29,640 bases of DNA from Penium margaritaceum (taxonomy: Eukaryota; Streptophyta; Zygnematophyceae; Desmidiales; Peniaceae), in the NCBI GenBank assembly GCA_023375785.1, contig SZWC01000582.1, positions 355,343 to 384,982 on the forward strand, in the 5' to 3' direction. Below the pieces are notes generated by a model. That model made no database searches. It was not told the DNA's origin and worked only from the letters and a program-made list of their open reading frames with translations. This document shows positions 13,366 to 25,130 of this stretch, one piece after another (positions within the stretch are counted from its first letter, which is position 1; the number at the start of each line of letters is the position of its first letter). A program made the translations under genes and the position numbers.

Positions 13366-13669
13366 GCACTTATACGCACTTACATGCACTTATATGCACT
13401 TACACACACTTACACGAACTTACACGAACTTACACGCACTTAGACGCACTTACATGCACTTAACACACATTTATTCACACTTACATATACTTACACGCAC
13501 TTACACGAACTTAAAGTGCACTTATACGCACTTACATGCACTTATATGCACTTACACACACTTACACGAACTTACACGAACTTACACGCACTTAGACGCA
13601 CTTACATGCACTTAACACACATTTATTCACACTTACATATACTTACACGCACTTACACGAACTTAAAGT
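13366..13669. repeat. Tandem duplication, 2 x 152 bp, identical, with partial third copy
   Basis: 13366-13517 and 13518-13669 read identically; about 25 bp of a third copy follows. The period is not a multiple of 10 because each copy carries irregular units (CTTAACACACATTTATTC and CTTAAAGTGC). The duplication therefore copied the irregularities too. Confidence 0.93.
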
Positions 13670-15420
13670 GCACTTATACGCACTTACATGCACTTACAAG
13701 CACTTACATGCACGTACACGTACTTACACACACTTACTCGCACTTACACATACTTACACGCACTTACACACACTTACACACACTTACACATACTTACATG
13801 CACTTATACGCACTTACACACACTTATACGCACTTTCACGCACTTACACATACTCACACGCACTTACACGCAATTACACATGCTTACATGCACTTACACA
13901 TACTTGCACACACTTACTTTCACTTACACATACTCAGACATACTTACACGTGCTTACACACACTTACACGCACTTACACGAACTTACACAAACGTACATT
14001 TACACGTACTTACACGCACTTACACATCCTTACACGCACTAGCACGCACTTACACACAATTACACGCACTTACATGCATTTACACATACTTACACACACT
14101 TATACACACTTACACAAACTTACACACACTTACACGTAGATACACATACTTACATGCACTTATATGTTCTTACACGTACTTGCATGCACTTACACGCACT
14201 TACACATACTTACACGTACTTACACGTACTTATACGCACTTACACATACTTGCACACAATTACATGCACTTAGACGCACTTACACGCACTTACACACACT
14301 TACACGCACTTAGACGTACTTACACGCACTTACACGGACTTTCACACACATACATGCACCTACACACACTTATACGCACGTACACACACTTACATGCACT
14401 TACACGTACTTACATGCACTTGCACGCACTTACACGCACTTACATGCACTTACATGCACTTACATGCACTTAAATAAACTTATACAAACATACAGGCACT
14501 TACATGCACTTACACACACTTACACACACTTACACAAACTTACACGTACTTACACGCACTTACACGCACTTTCACACACTTACACGCACTTACACAAGGT
14601 TACATGCACTTACACGCAATTACACGCACTTATCCGTACTTACACGCACCTATACGCACTTACACGAACTTACACACACTTACACGTACTTACACACACT
14701 TACATGCACTTACACACACTTACATGCACTTCCACACACTTACACACACTTACACGCACTTACACGTACTTACACGCACTTATACGTACGTACACACACT
14801 TCCACGCACTTATACGTACTTCCACACACTTACACATACTTATACGCACTTACACACACTTACACGCACTTACACGCACTTACACGCACTTACACGTACT
14901 TCCACAAATGTACACGCACTTACACGTACTTCCAAGTACTTACACGTACTTACACACTCACACGCACTTATAGGAACTTACACGCACTTACATGCACTTA
15001 TAAGCACTTACACGCACTTACACACACTTACACGTACTTACACGCAGTTACACACACTTACACGCACTTACACAAACTTACACGCAATTACACGCAATTA
15101 CACGCACTTACACGCAATTATACGTACCTATACAAACTTACACAAACTTACACGCACCTACACGCACTTACACACACTTATACGCACTTACACGCACTTA
15201 CACTTGCTTACACACACTTACACGCACTTCCACGTACTTACACACACTTACACACACTTACACACACTTACACGCACTTACACGCACTTACACGCACCTA
15301 CACGCATTTACATACACTTACACACACTTACACACACATACACGCACTTACACAAACTTACACGCACTTACCCATACTTACACACACTTACACATACTTA
15401 CACGTACTTACACACACTTA

Positions 15421-15640
15421 CACGCACTTACACGTACTTACACGCACTTACATGCACTTCCACACACTTACACAAACTTATACGCACGTACGTGAACTTA
15501 CACGCACTTACACAAACTTACACGAACTTACACGCACTTACACGTACTTACACGCACTTACATGCACTTCCACACACTTACACAAACTTATACGCACGTA
15601 CGTGAACTTACACGCACTTATACAAATTTATACGTACTTA
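15421..15640. repeat. Tandem duplication, 110-bp period
   Basis: 15421-15510 and 15531-15620 are identical and share the rare joined units TACGCACGTA-CGTGAACTTA. The final 20 bp of each period differ. Confidence 0.9.
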
Positions 15641-16263
15641 CACACACTTACACACACTTTCACGTACTTACACGCACTTACACGCACTTCCACGCACTTA
15701 CACACACTTCCACAAACTTACACGTACTTACACGCACTTACATGCACTTACATGCAGTAACACGTACTTACACACACTTACAAGAACTTACACGCACTTA
15801 CACACACTTACACACACTTCCACATACTTACACACACTAACACACACTTACACATACTTACATGCACTCAGACAAACTTACACACACTTCCACGCACTAA
15901 CACGCACTTATACGAACTTAAACCGCACTTACACGCACTTACACGCACTTACACGTACTTGTACGAAGAATGCACACGTGGGAACAGAAGGAGAAGAAGC
16001 AGGCAAAGGCGTCAGGACAAGCAAGCGTACGTCAGTATAGTGACGTAGGCGAGAGCGGTCCGAGGAGTTAGTCGCGGAAGCTGATAGAGGCTGAGATGCG
16101 AGGTAGGTGAGGTAGAAAGGTTGATGCGAGAGAGAGTGCTGGCGAGATGAGTGATGGTTGGCGGAGTATGAGAGCTGAGCGAAGGAGCGAGAGTGACGGA
16201 GCGAAGCGTTTAGAGGGACTGGCGAAGACAAAGAATGCGAGGAGCGAGCAGAGCGAAGACACG

Positions 16264-16276
16264 GCGGCGAAGCCGC
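16264..16276. repeat. Hairpin, 5-bp GC stem with GAA loop
   Basis: GCGGC, GAA, GCCGC is a perfect short stem-loop inside the unique island. It has no T-run after it and no known partner element, so it is recorded as structure only. Confidence 0.45.
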
Positions 16277-16301
16277 GGAACCAAAGGGGAACAGGATGAG
16301 T

Positions 16302-16312
16302 AGAACTGTTCT
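16302..16312. repeat. 11-bp palindrome AGAACTGTTCT
   Basis: AGAAC and GTTCT are perfect inverted arms around a single T. The half-sites resemble those of steroid-receptor elements, but the spacing is 1 rather than 3 and no such context is expected here, so no function is claimed. Confidence 0.4.
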
Positions 16313-16339
16313 GGTTAACTCGAGGGAATGAACCTCCTC

Positions 16340-16340
16340 N
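16340..16340. other. Single ambiguous base (N) inside a short inverted repeat
   Basis: This is the only N in the window. It sits in the loop between ACCTC and GAGGT, a possible 5-bp stem. A hairpin here could explain the failed base call, or the N may mark a low-coverage join. Confidence 0.8.
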
Positions 16341-17060
16341 ACCGAGGTGGTTTGGACTTGAGCCTGAACCTACTGTGAAAGGCTAATCTTTTCCTGGCTG
16401 AGTGACCAGAGTGAGTTTCTTCGATGCCAATTTACAACAGCACTTACATACACTTAAACGCACTTAAACAAACTTACACGCACGTACACGCATTTCATGC
16501 ACTTACACGAACTTACAAGACCTTACACAAACGTACACGCACTTACACGCACTAACACGCACTTACACGCACTTACACGCACTTACACAAACTTACACGA
16601 AGTTACACGCACTTACACGTACTTACACGCACTTACACGCACTTACACACAATTGCACACACTTACATGCACTTACACCCACTTACACGTACTTACACGT
16701 ACTTACACGTACGTACACACACTTACACGTACTTACACACACGTACACGCACTTACACGCACATACACGTACTTACATGCACTTACACGTACTTACACAT
16801 ACCTACACGCACTTACACGTACTTTCATGCACTTAGACACAGTTACACACACTTACACGTACTAACACGTACTAACACGCACTTATATGCACTTCTACGC
16901 ACTTACATGCACTTACACGCACTTACATGAACTTACACGCACTTACACGCACTTACATGCACTTACACGTACTTACACGCACTTACACGTACGTATATGT
17001 ACTTACACGCACTTACACGCACTTATACACACTTACACAAACCTACACAAACCTACACGT

Positions 17061-17178
17061 ACTTACATGCGCTTGAACACACATACACGCACTGACACTA
17101 CTTACATGCACTTACACGTACTTACATGCGCTTGAACACACATACACGCACTGACACTACTTACATGCACTTACACAC
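17061..17178. repeat. Tandem duplication, 59-bp period
   Basis: The motif GCTTGAACACACATACACGC followed by ACTGACACTAC recurs at 17071 and 17130. The odd period comes from a 9-bp unit (ACTGACACT) in each copy. Confidence 0.88.
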
Positions 17179-17870
17179 ACTTACACACAGCTACACGCAC
17201 TTTCACGCAATTACACAAACTTACATGCACTCACACGCATTGACACGCACTTACACACACTTACACGAACTTATATGCACATACACGTACTTACATGAAC
17301 TTACACGTACTTACACACGTATTTACATGCACTTACACGCACTTACACACACTTACGTACACTTACACGCAGTTACACACACTTACACGCACTTACACGC
17401 ACTTACACGTACTTACACGTACTTACTTGTACTTGTAAGTACTCACACCTACTTACACACACTTACATGTAGCTACACGCATTTACACGTGCTTACATGT
17501 ACTTACACGTACTTTCACACACATACTTGCACTTACACGTACTTAAACATACTTACACATACTTACATGTACTTACACGCACTTCCACGTACTTACATGC
17601 ACTTACACGTACTTACATGCACTTACACACACTTACACACACGTACACGCACTTATGCGCACTTACACACACTTACACGTACTAACATGCACTAGAACAC
17701 ACATAAACACACTTACATGCACTTATACGCACTTACACGAACTTACACGAACCTACACGCACTTACACAAAGCTACACGAACTTACACACACTTAAACTG
17801 AACTTATATGCACTTAAATACACTTAAACTGAACTTACACGCACTAACACGCACTTATTCGCACTTGCAT

Positions 17871-18010
17871 GCACTTACATGCACCTACACGCACCCACAC
17901 ACACTTACACGCACTTACACCTACTTACACGCACTTACACGCACTTACATGCACCTACACGCACCCACACACACTTACACGCACTTACACCTACTTACAC
18001 GCACTTACAC
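17871..18010. repeat. Tandem duplication, 2 x 70 bp, identical
   Basis: 17871-17940 equals 17941-18010, marked by GCACCTACAC-GCACCCACAC. The block is single in the neighbouring higher-order copy (around 20230), so it post-dates or was lost after that larger duplication. Confidence 0.92.
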
Positions 18011-18300
18011 GCACTTACATGAACTTACATCAACTTACACGCACATCAACTGAACTTACACGCACTTAGGCGTACTTCCACGTACTTAACACGCACTTAC
18101 ACACACTTACATACACTTACACACACTTACACAAACTTAAACCGTACTTACACACACTTACACGCACTTACACGCACTTATACGTTCTTACACGTACTTA
18201 CACCAACTTACATTTACGTACACACACTTACACACACTTACATGCACTTTACACATACTTACACACACTCACACACACTTACTCGCACTTACACACACTT

Positions 18301-18500
18301 ACACGCACTTACATGTACTTATATGCACTTACACGCACTTACACACACTTACACACACTTAAACGCACGTACATAAACTTACACGCACTTACACGTACTT
18401 ACACGCACTTACATGTACTTATATGCACTTACACGCACTTACACACACTTACACACACTTAAACGCACGTACATAAACTTACACGCACTTACACGTACTT
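18301..18500. repeat. Tandem duplication, 2 x 100 bp, identical
   Basis: 18301-18400 equals 18401-18500, marked by AAACGCACGT-ACATAAACTT. It is single in the following higher-order copy (around 20630-20670). Confidence 0.94.
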
Positions 18501-18590
18501 ACATGCACTTACACATACTTACACGCACTTACACGCACTTACACGTACTTACACGTACTTACACGTACTTACACGTACTTACACGTACTT

Positions 18591-18790
18591 ACACACACTT
18601 ACACGTACTTTCATATACTTACACGCACTTACACATACTTACATGCACTTTCATGTACTTACACGTACTTACTTGCACTTACACGTACTTACACACACTT
18701 ACACGTACTTTCATATACTTACACGCACTTACACATACTTACATGCACTTTCATGTACTTACACGTACTTACTTGCACTTACACGTACTT
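18591..18790. repeat. Tandem duplication, 2 x 100 bp, identical
   Basis: 18591-18690 equals 18691-18790, marked by TCATATACTT, TCATGTACTT and ACTTGCACTT. It is single in the following higher-order copy (around 20770-20870). Confidence 0.94.
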
Positions 18791-18920
18791 AGACGTACTT
18801 GCACGTACTCACACGCACTTACACACACTTTCACGTACTTACACAATCTTACACGCACTTACACATGCTTACACACACTTATACGTACTTACATGCACTT
18901 ATACACATTTACGTACACTT

Positions 18921-19140
18921 ACACACACTTACACACACTTACACATACTTACACACACTTACACACACTTACACGCACTTACACGCACTTACACGAGCTT
19001 ACATGCACTTACACGCACTTACACACACTTACACACACTTACACACACTTACACATACTTACACACACTTACACACACTTACACGCACTTACACGCACTT
19101 ACACGAGCTTACATGCACTTACATGCACTTACTCGTACTT
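18921..19140. repeat. Tandem duplication, 110-bp period
   Basis: 18921-19010 and 19031-19120 are identical, marked by ACACGAGCTT at 18991 and 19101. It is single in the next higher-order copy (around 21061). Confidence 0.9.
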
Positions 19141-21420
19141 ACATGCACTTGCACGCACTTACAAGAACTTACACACACTTACACACACTTACACGTACTT
19201 ACACACACTTATATGCACTTACACACACTTACATGCACTTATATTTACTTGCACACACTTTTACGCACTTACATGCACTAACACGCATTTACACACACTC
19301 ACACGCACCTACACGCTCCTATAGGACTTACACACACTTATATGCACTTATATGCACTTACACGTACTGACACACACTTACATACGCTGACACGTACTTA
19401 CATACACTTACACGTACTTACACACACTTACACTACTTACACGCACTTCCACGCACTTACACGTACTTTCATGCAATTACACAGACTTACACATACTTAC
19501 ACGTACTTACACGCACTTACATACACTTATATGCACTTACATGCACTTATACGCACTTATACGCACTTACATGCAATTACACAGACTTACACGTACTTAC
19601 ACGCACTAACACACTCTTATATGCACTAACATGCACTTACACGCACTTACACGAACTTACACGTACTTACACACGCACTTACACGTACTTACACGCACTT
19701 ACACACACTTACACACACTTACATGCACTTACACACACTTACACGTACTTACACACATTTTCACGCACTTACACGTACTTACATGCACTAACTTGCACTT
19801 GCAAATACTTGCACCCATTTACACACACTTACACGCACCTACACACACTTACACGTACTTACATGTACTTACACGTACTTACACACACATACTTGCACTT
19901 ACACGTACTTACACATAAGTACACGTACTTACACGCACTCACACACACTTACATGCACTTAAACACACTCACATGCACTTACACGTACTTACATGCACTT
20001 TCACACACTTACATGCACTTACACGCACTTCCATGCACTTACACACACTTACACCTCCTACGACATACTAACACAAAGTTACACACACTTACATGAACTT
20101 ACACGCACTTACACAAAGCTACACGAACTAAGACACACTTAAACTGAACTTATATGCACTTAAACACACTTAAACTGAACTTACACGCATTAACACGCAC
20201 TTATTCGCACTTGCATGCACTTACATGCACCTACACGCACCTACACGTACTTACACGCACTTACACCTACTTACACGCACTTACACACACATGAACTTAC
20301 ATCAACTTACACGCACATCAACTGAACTTACACGCACTTAGACGTACTTCCACGCACTTAACACGCACTTACACGTACTTACGCACACTTACACACACTT
20401 ACACGAACTTAAACCGTACTTACACACACTTACACGCACTTACACGCACTTATACGTTCTTACACATACTTACACCAACTTACATTTACTTACACATACT
20501 TACACACACTTACACGCACTTTATATGTACTTACACGCACTTACACACACGTACTTGCACTTACACACACTTACACGCACTTACATATACTTATACGCAG
20601 TTACACGCACTTACACACACTTACACACACTTAAACGCACATACATGAACTTACACGCACTTACACGTACTTACATGCACTTACACATACTTACACGCAC
20701 TTACACGCACTTACACGTACTTACACGTACTTACACGTACTTACACGTACTTACACGTACTTGCACGTACTTACATGCACTTACACGTACTTTCACATAC
20801 TTACACGCACTTACACATACTTACATGCACTTTTACGTACTTACACGTACTTGCTTGCACTTACACATACTTAGACGTACTTGCACATACTCACACGCAC
20901 TTACACGCACTTTCACGTACTTACACGAACTTACACGCACTTACACGTACTTACACACACTTATACGCACTTACACGCACTTATAAACATTTACGTACAC
21001 TTACACACACTTACACGTACTTACACACACTTATACACACTTACACGCACTTACACGCACATACACGAGCTTACATGCACTTACATGCACTTACTCGTAC
21101 TTACACGCACTTACACGCACTTACAAGAACTTACACACATTTACACACACTTACACGTACTTACACATACTTATACGCACTTACACACACTTGCATGCAC
21201 TTATATTTGCTTGCACACACTTATACGCACTTACATGCACTAACACGCATTTACACACACTCACACGCACCTACACGCTCCTATAGGACTTACACACACT
21301 TATATGCACTTATATGCACTTACACTTATTGACACGCACTTACACACGCTTACACGTACTTACATACACTTACATGTACTTACACACACTTACACTACTT
21401 ACACGCACTTACACGCACTT

Positions 21421-21835
21421 ACACACACTTTCATGCAATTACACAGACTTACACGTACTTACACGTACTTACACGCACTTACACACACTTATATGCACTT
21501 ACATGCACTTATACGCACTTATATGTACTTACATGCAATTACACAGACTTACACGTACTTACACGTACTTACACGCACTTACACACACTTACACGCACTT
21601 ACACACACTTTCATGCACTTACACAGACTTACACGTACTTACACGTACTTACACGCACTTACACACACTTACACACACTTACACGCACTTACACACACTT
21701 TCATGCAATTACACAGACTTACACGTACTTACACGTACTTACACGCACTTACACACACTTATATGCACTTACATGCACTTATACGCACTTATATGTACTT
21801 ACATGCAATTACACAGACTTACACGTACTTACACG
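21421..21835. repeat. Nested duplication, 270-bp period, with five ACAGACTT units
   Basis: The segment from 21421 recurs from 21691 with about 140 bp identical. The rare unit ACACAGACTT appears at 21441, 21541, 21621, 21711 and 21811, spaced 100, 80, 90 and 100 bp, so smaller duplications are nested inside. The corresponding part of the previous higher-order copy (about 19460-19590) has only two such units. Confidence 0.9.
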
Positions 21836-23990
21836 CACTAACACACACTTATATGCACTTACATGCACTTACACGCACTTACACGAACTTACACGTACTT
21901 ACACACGCACTTACATGTACTTACACGCACTTACACACACTTACACACACTTACATGCACTTACACACACTTACACGTACTTACACGCATTTACACGCAC
22001 TTACACATACTTACATGCACTAACTTGCACATGCAAATACTTGCACCCATTTACACAAACTTACACGCACCTACACGCACTTACATGTGCTTACATGTAC
22101 TTACACATACTCACACGCACATACTTGCACTTACACGTACTTACACGTAATTACACGTACTTACACGCACTCACACACACTTACACGCACTTAAATACAC
22201 TCACATGCACTTACACGCACTTACATGCACTTTCACACACTTACACGCACTTGCATGCACTTACACACACTTACACGTACTACGACATACTAACACAAAG
22301 TTACACACACTTACACGCACTTACACGCACTTACACAAAGCTACACAAACTTACATGCACTTAAACTGATCGTACATGCACTTACACGCACTTAAACGGA
22401 ACTTACCCGCACTAACACGCACTTACACACACTTGCACGCACTTACACGCACCTACACATGCCTACATGCACTTACACACACTTACACGAACTTACACGC
22501 ACTTACACGCACTTACACGAACTTACACGCACTGACATGTACTTACACACACTTTCACGCACTTACATGCACTTTACACATACTTACATGCAATTACACG
22601 CAGTTATATGCACTTACACACACTTACATGCACTGACATGTACTTACACACACTTACACGCACTTACATGCACTTACACGCACTTACACGCACTTACACG
22701 CACTTACCCGTACTTACACACACTTACATGCACTTACACATACATACACACACTTACACGTACTTACACGTGCTATACGTACTTACACATGCTTACACGT
22801 ACTAATACCTACTTACACTCACTTACACGCACCTACACGCACCTACACGCACTTACACATGCTTACATGCGCTTACACGTACTTACACGCACTTACTTGC
22901 ACTTACACGTACTTAGACATACTTAAACATGCTTACAGGGACTTACATGTACTTTAACGCACTTACACAAACTTACATGTACTTGCATGTACTTACACGC
23001 ACTGACACGCACATACACGTACTTACACACACTTGCACACTTGCACGCACTTGTACGCACTTACGTGCACTTTCATGCACTTACACGCACTTACATGAAC
23101 CTTCACGCAGCTACACGTACCTACACGCACATACACACACTTATACGCACTAACACGTACTTACACGCACTTACACGCAAAATTACGTACTTATACGCAC
23201 TTACACGCACTTACATGCACTTACACTCACTTAAACAAACTTACACGCACGTACACGCACTTACACGCAATTACACTCACTTACATGTACTTACACGAAC
23301 TTACACGCACTTACACGTACTTACACGCACTTCCACGTACTTACACGCACTTACACGCACTTACATGCACTTATATGTACTTACACACACTAACACGCAG
23401 TTACACGACTTACACGTACTTACACGCACTTACACGCACTTACACACACTTACACGGAGGTACACATACTTACATATACTTACGTGAACTTACACGTACA
23501 TACACGCATTTACACGTACTTACACGCACTGACATACACTTATACGCACTTACACCCACTTACACACACTTACACACACTTACACGCACTTACACGCACT
23601 TACACGCACTTATACACACTTACATGCACTTAGATGCACTCACATGCACTAACACGCATTTGCACATACTAACATGCACTTACACGCACTTACACGTACT
23701 TACACACACATACACGTACTTACAGGCAACTAAACGTACCTACATGTACTTACACACACTTACGCACACTAACACACATTTACACGGACTAACACGCACT
23801 TACACGCACTTACACGTACCTTCACACACGTACACGCACTTACCCGTACTTACACGAACTTACACGCACTTACATGCACTGACTCGCACTTACACGCACT
23901 TATCCGCACTTACACGCACTTACACGTACTTTCACGCACTTACACACACTTACACGCATTTACATGCACTTACACGCACTTACACGCACT

Positions 23991-24090
23991 TACACACACT
24001 TATACAAACGTACACGCACTTACACGCACTTACACGCACTTACACACACTTATACAAACGTACACGCACTTACACGCACTTACACATACT
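23991..24090. repeat. Tandem duplication, 2 x 50 bp
   Basis: 23991-24040 recurs at 24041-24090, marked by TATACAAACG, with a difference only in the last unit. Confidence 0.8.
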
Positions 24091-24930
24091 TATATGCACT
24101 TACATGCACTTACACACACTTACACGCACTTGCACACACTTACACTACTTATGCGCGTTTACACGTACTCAGACACACTCATACACACTTACACGCACCT
24201 ACACGTACTTACACGTACTTACACATACTTACACGCACTTACACGCACCTACATGCACTTACACGTACTTACACATACTTACACACACTTACACACACGT
24301 ACACACACATACACGTACTTACACGCACTTACACGTGCTTACGCGCACTTATATGCACTTACACGCACTTACACGCACTTACACGCACGTACACAAACTT
24401 TCACACACCTACACGAACCTACACAAACTTACACGCACTTACACGTACTTACACGCACTTACACGCACTTATACGTACTTACACGCACTTACACGCACTT
24501 ATATATACTTACATGCACTTACACGCACTTAAATGAAATTACACGCACATACACACACTTATACGTACTAACATGCACTTACACGCAGTTACACACACTT
24601 ACATGCAATTGCACGAACTTACACGCACTTCCACACACTTCCACACACTTACACACACTTACACACACTTCCATGCACTTACACGTACTTACATGCACTT
24701 ACACGCACTTATACGTACTTACACGCACTTACACGCACTTACACGCACTTACACGACTTATACGCACCTACACGCACTTACACAGACTTGCAAACACTTA
24801 CACAAACGTACACGCACTTTTACGTACTTACACGAATGTATACGCACTTACACACACTTACACACACTTACACGTACTTACACGCACTTACACACATGTA
24901 TACGTACTTATTCCCACTTACATGCACTTA

Positions 24931-25130
24931 CACACACTTACACACACTTACATGTACTTATACGCACTTATATGCACTTACACGCACTTACACGCACTTA
25001 CACATACTTCCACTCACTTACACATACTTACACACACTTACACACACTTACATGTACTTATACGCACTTATATGCACTTACACGCACTTACACGCACTTA
25101 CACATACTTCCACTCACTTACACATACTTA
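24931..25130. repeat. Tandem duplication, 2 x 100 bp, identical
   Basis: 24931-25030 equals 25031-25130, marked by CACATACTTC-CACTCACTTA and TATGCACTTA. It is the fourth perfect doubling of exactly ten decamers in the window. Confidence 0.94.

Larger units (their letters stand above)
1981..15963. repeat. 10-bp satellite/minisatellite array, left block
   Basis: About 1,400 tandem units of a degenerate decamer near CACTTACACG. The core ACTTACA is well kept, and the next three bases vary among CGC, CGT, CAC, TGC, CAA and CAT. The plus strand is poor in G and the unit has no stop codon in any plus frame, so hundreds of codons stay open in all three frames with a Thr/Tyr/His/Leu/Ala/Arg decapeptide periodicity. 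The minus strand carries a TAA in every frame every 30 bp. Register is held for long stretches, for example no net shift between 3491 and 7030. The block contains local block duplications and a higher-order repeat with an offset of about 4.1-4.4 kb. I see no gene embedded in it. Confidence 0.97.
15964..16440. other. Unique 477-bp island splitting the satellite array
   Basis: This is the only non-repeat DNA in 27.6 kb of array. The left two thirds is purine-rich on the plus strand (many GAGCGA and GAGA-type words); the right third is mixed sequence. A 100-codon minus-strand frame (15929-16231) crosses into the array, is Ser/Arg-rich low complexity, and shows no family signature, so I do not call it a gene. 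I saw no terminal inverted repeat, target-site duplication, poly-A or tRNA fold. Repeat register differs by 5 bases across the island. It could be a remnant of the original locus, a decayed insertion, or a scaffold join. Confidence 0.7.
17761..22328. repeat. Higher-order repeat, two adjacent copies of 2,346 and 2,222 bp
   Basis: The marker ACTTACACAAAGCTACAC starts at 17761, 20107 and 22329. Within the two copies the same ordered markers recur: TTAAACTGAAC doublets, CATCAACTGA (18044 and 20316), AAACCGTACTTAC, the AGACGTACTT unit, CCTATAGGACTT (19319 and 21281), ACACAGACTT units, and ACTTGCAAAT-type units. Offsets change along the alignment by amounts matching the local block duplications found in one copy only. 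Confidence 0.9.

Noticed and set aside
15929..16231. 100-codon minus-strand frame in the island
   Set aside because: It is Ser/Arg-rich low complexity and runs into satellite at its end; an overlapping second frame (16068-16262) is equally open, as expected of pyrimidine-rich sequence.
15964..16440. Intact transposon or C/D snoRNA
   Set aside because: No terminal inverted repeats, target-site duplication or transposase are visible; GATGA- and CTGA-like words occur but not in C/D-box arrangement with a closing stem.
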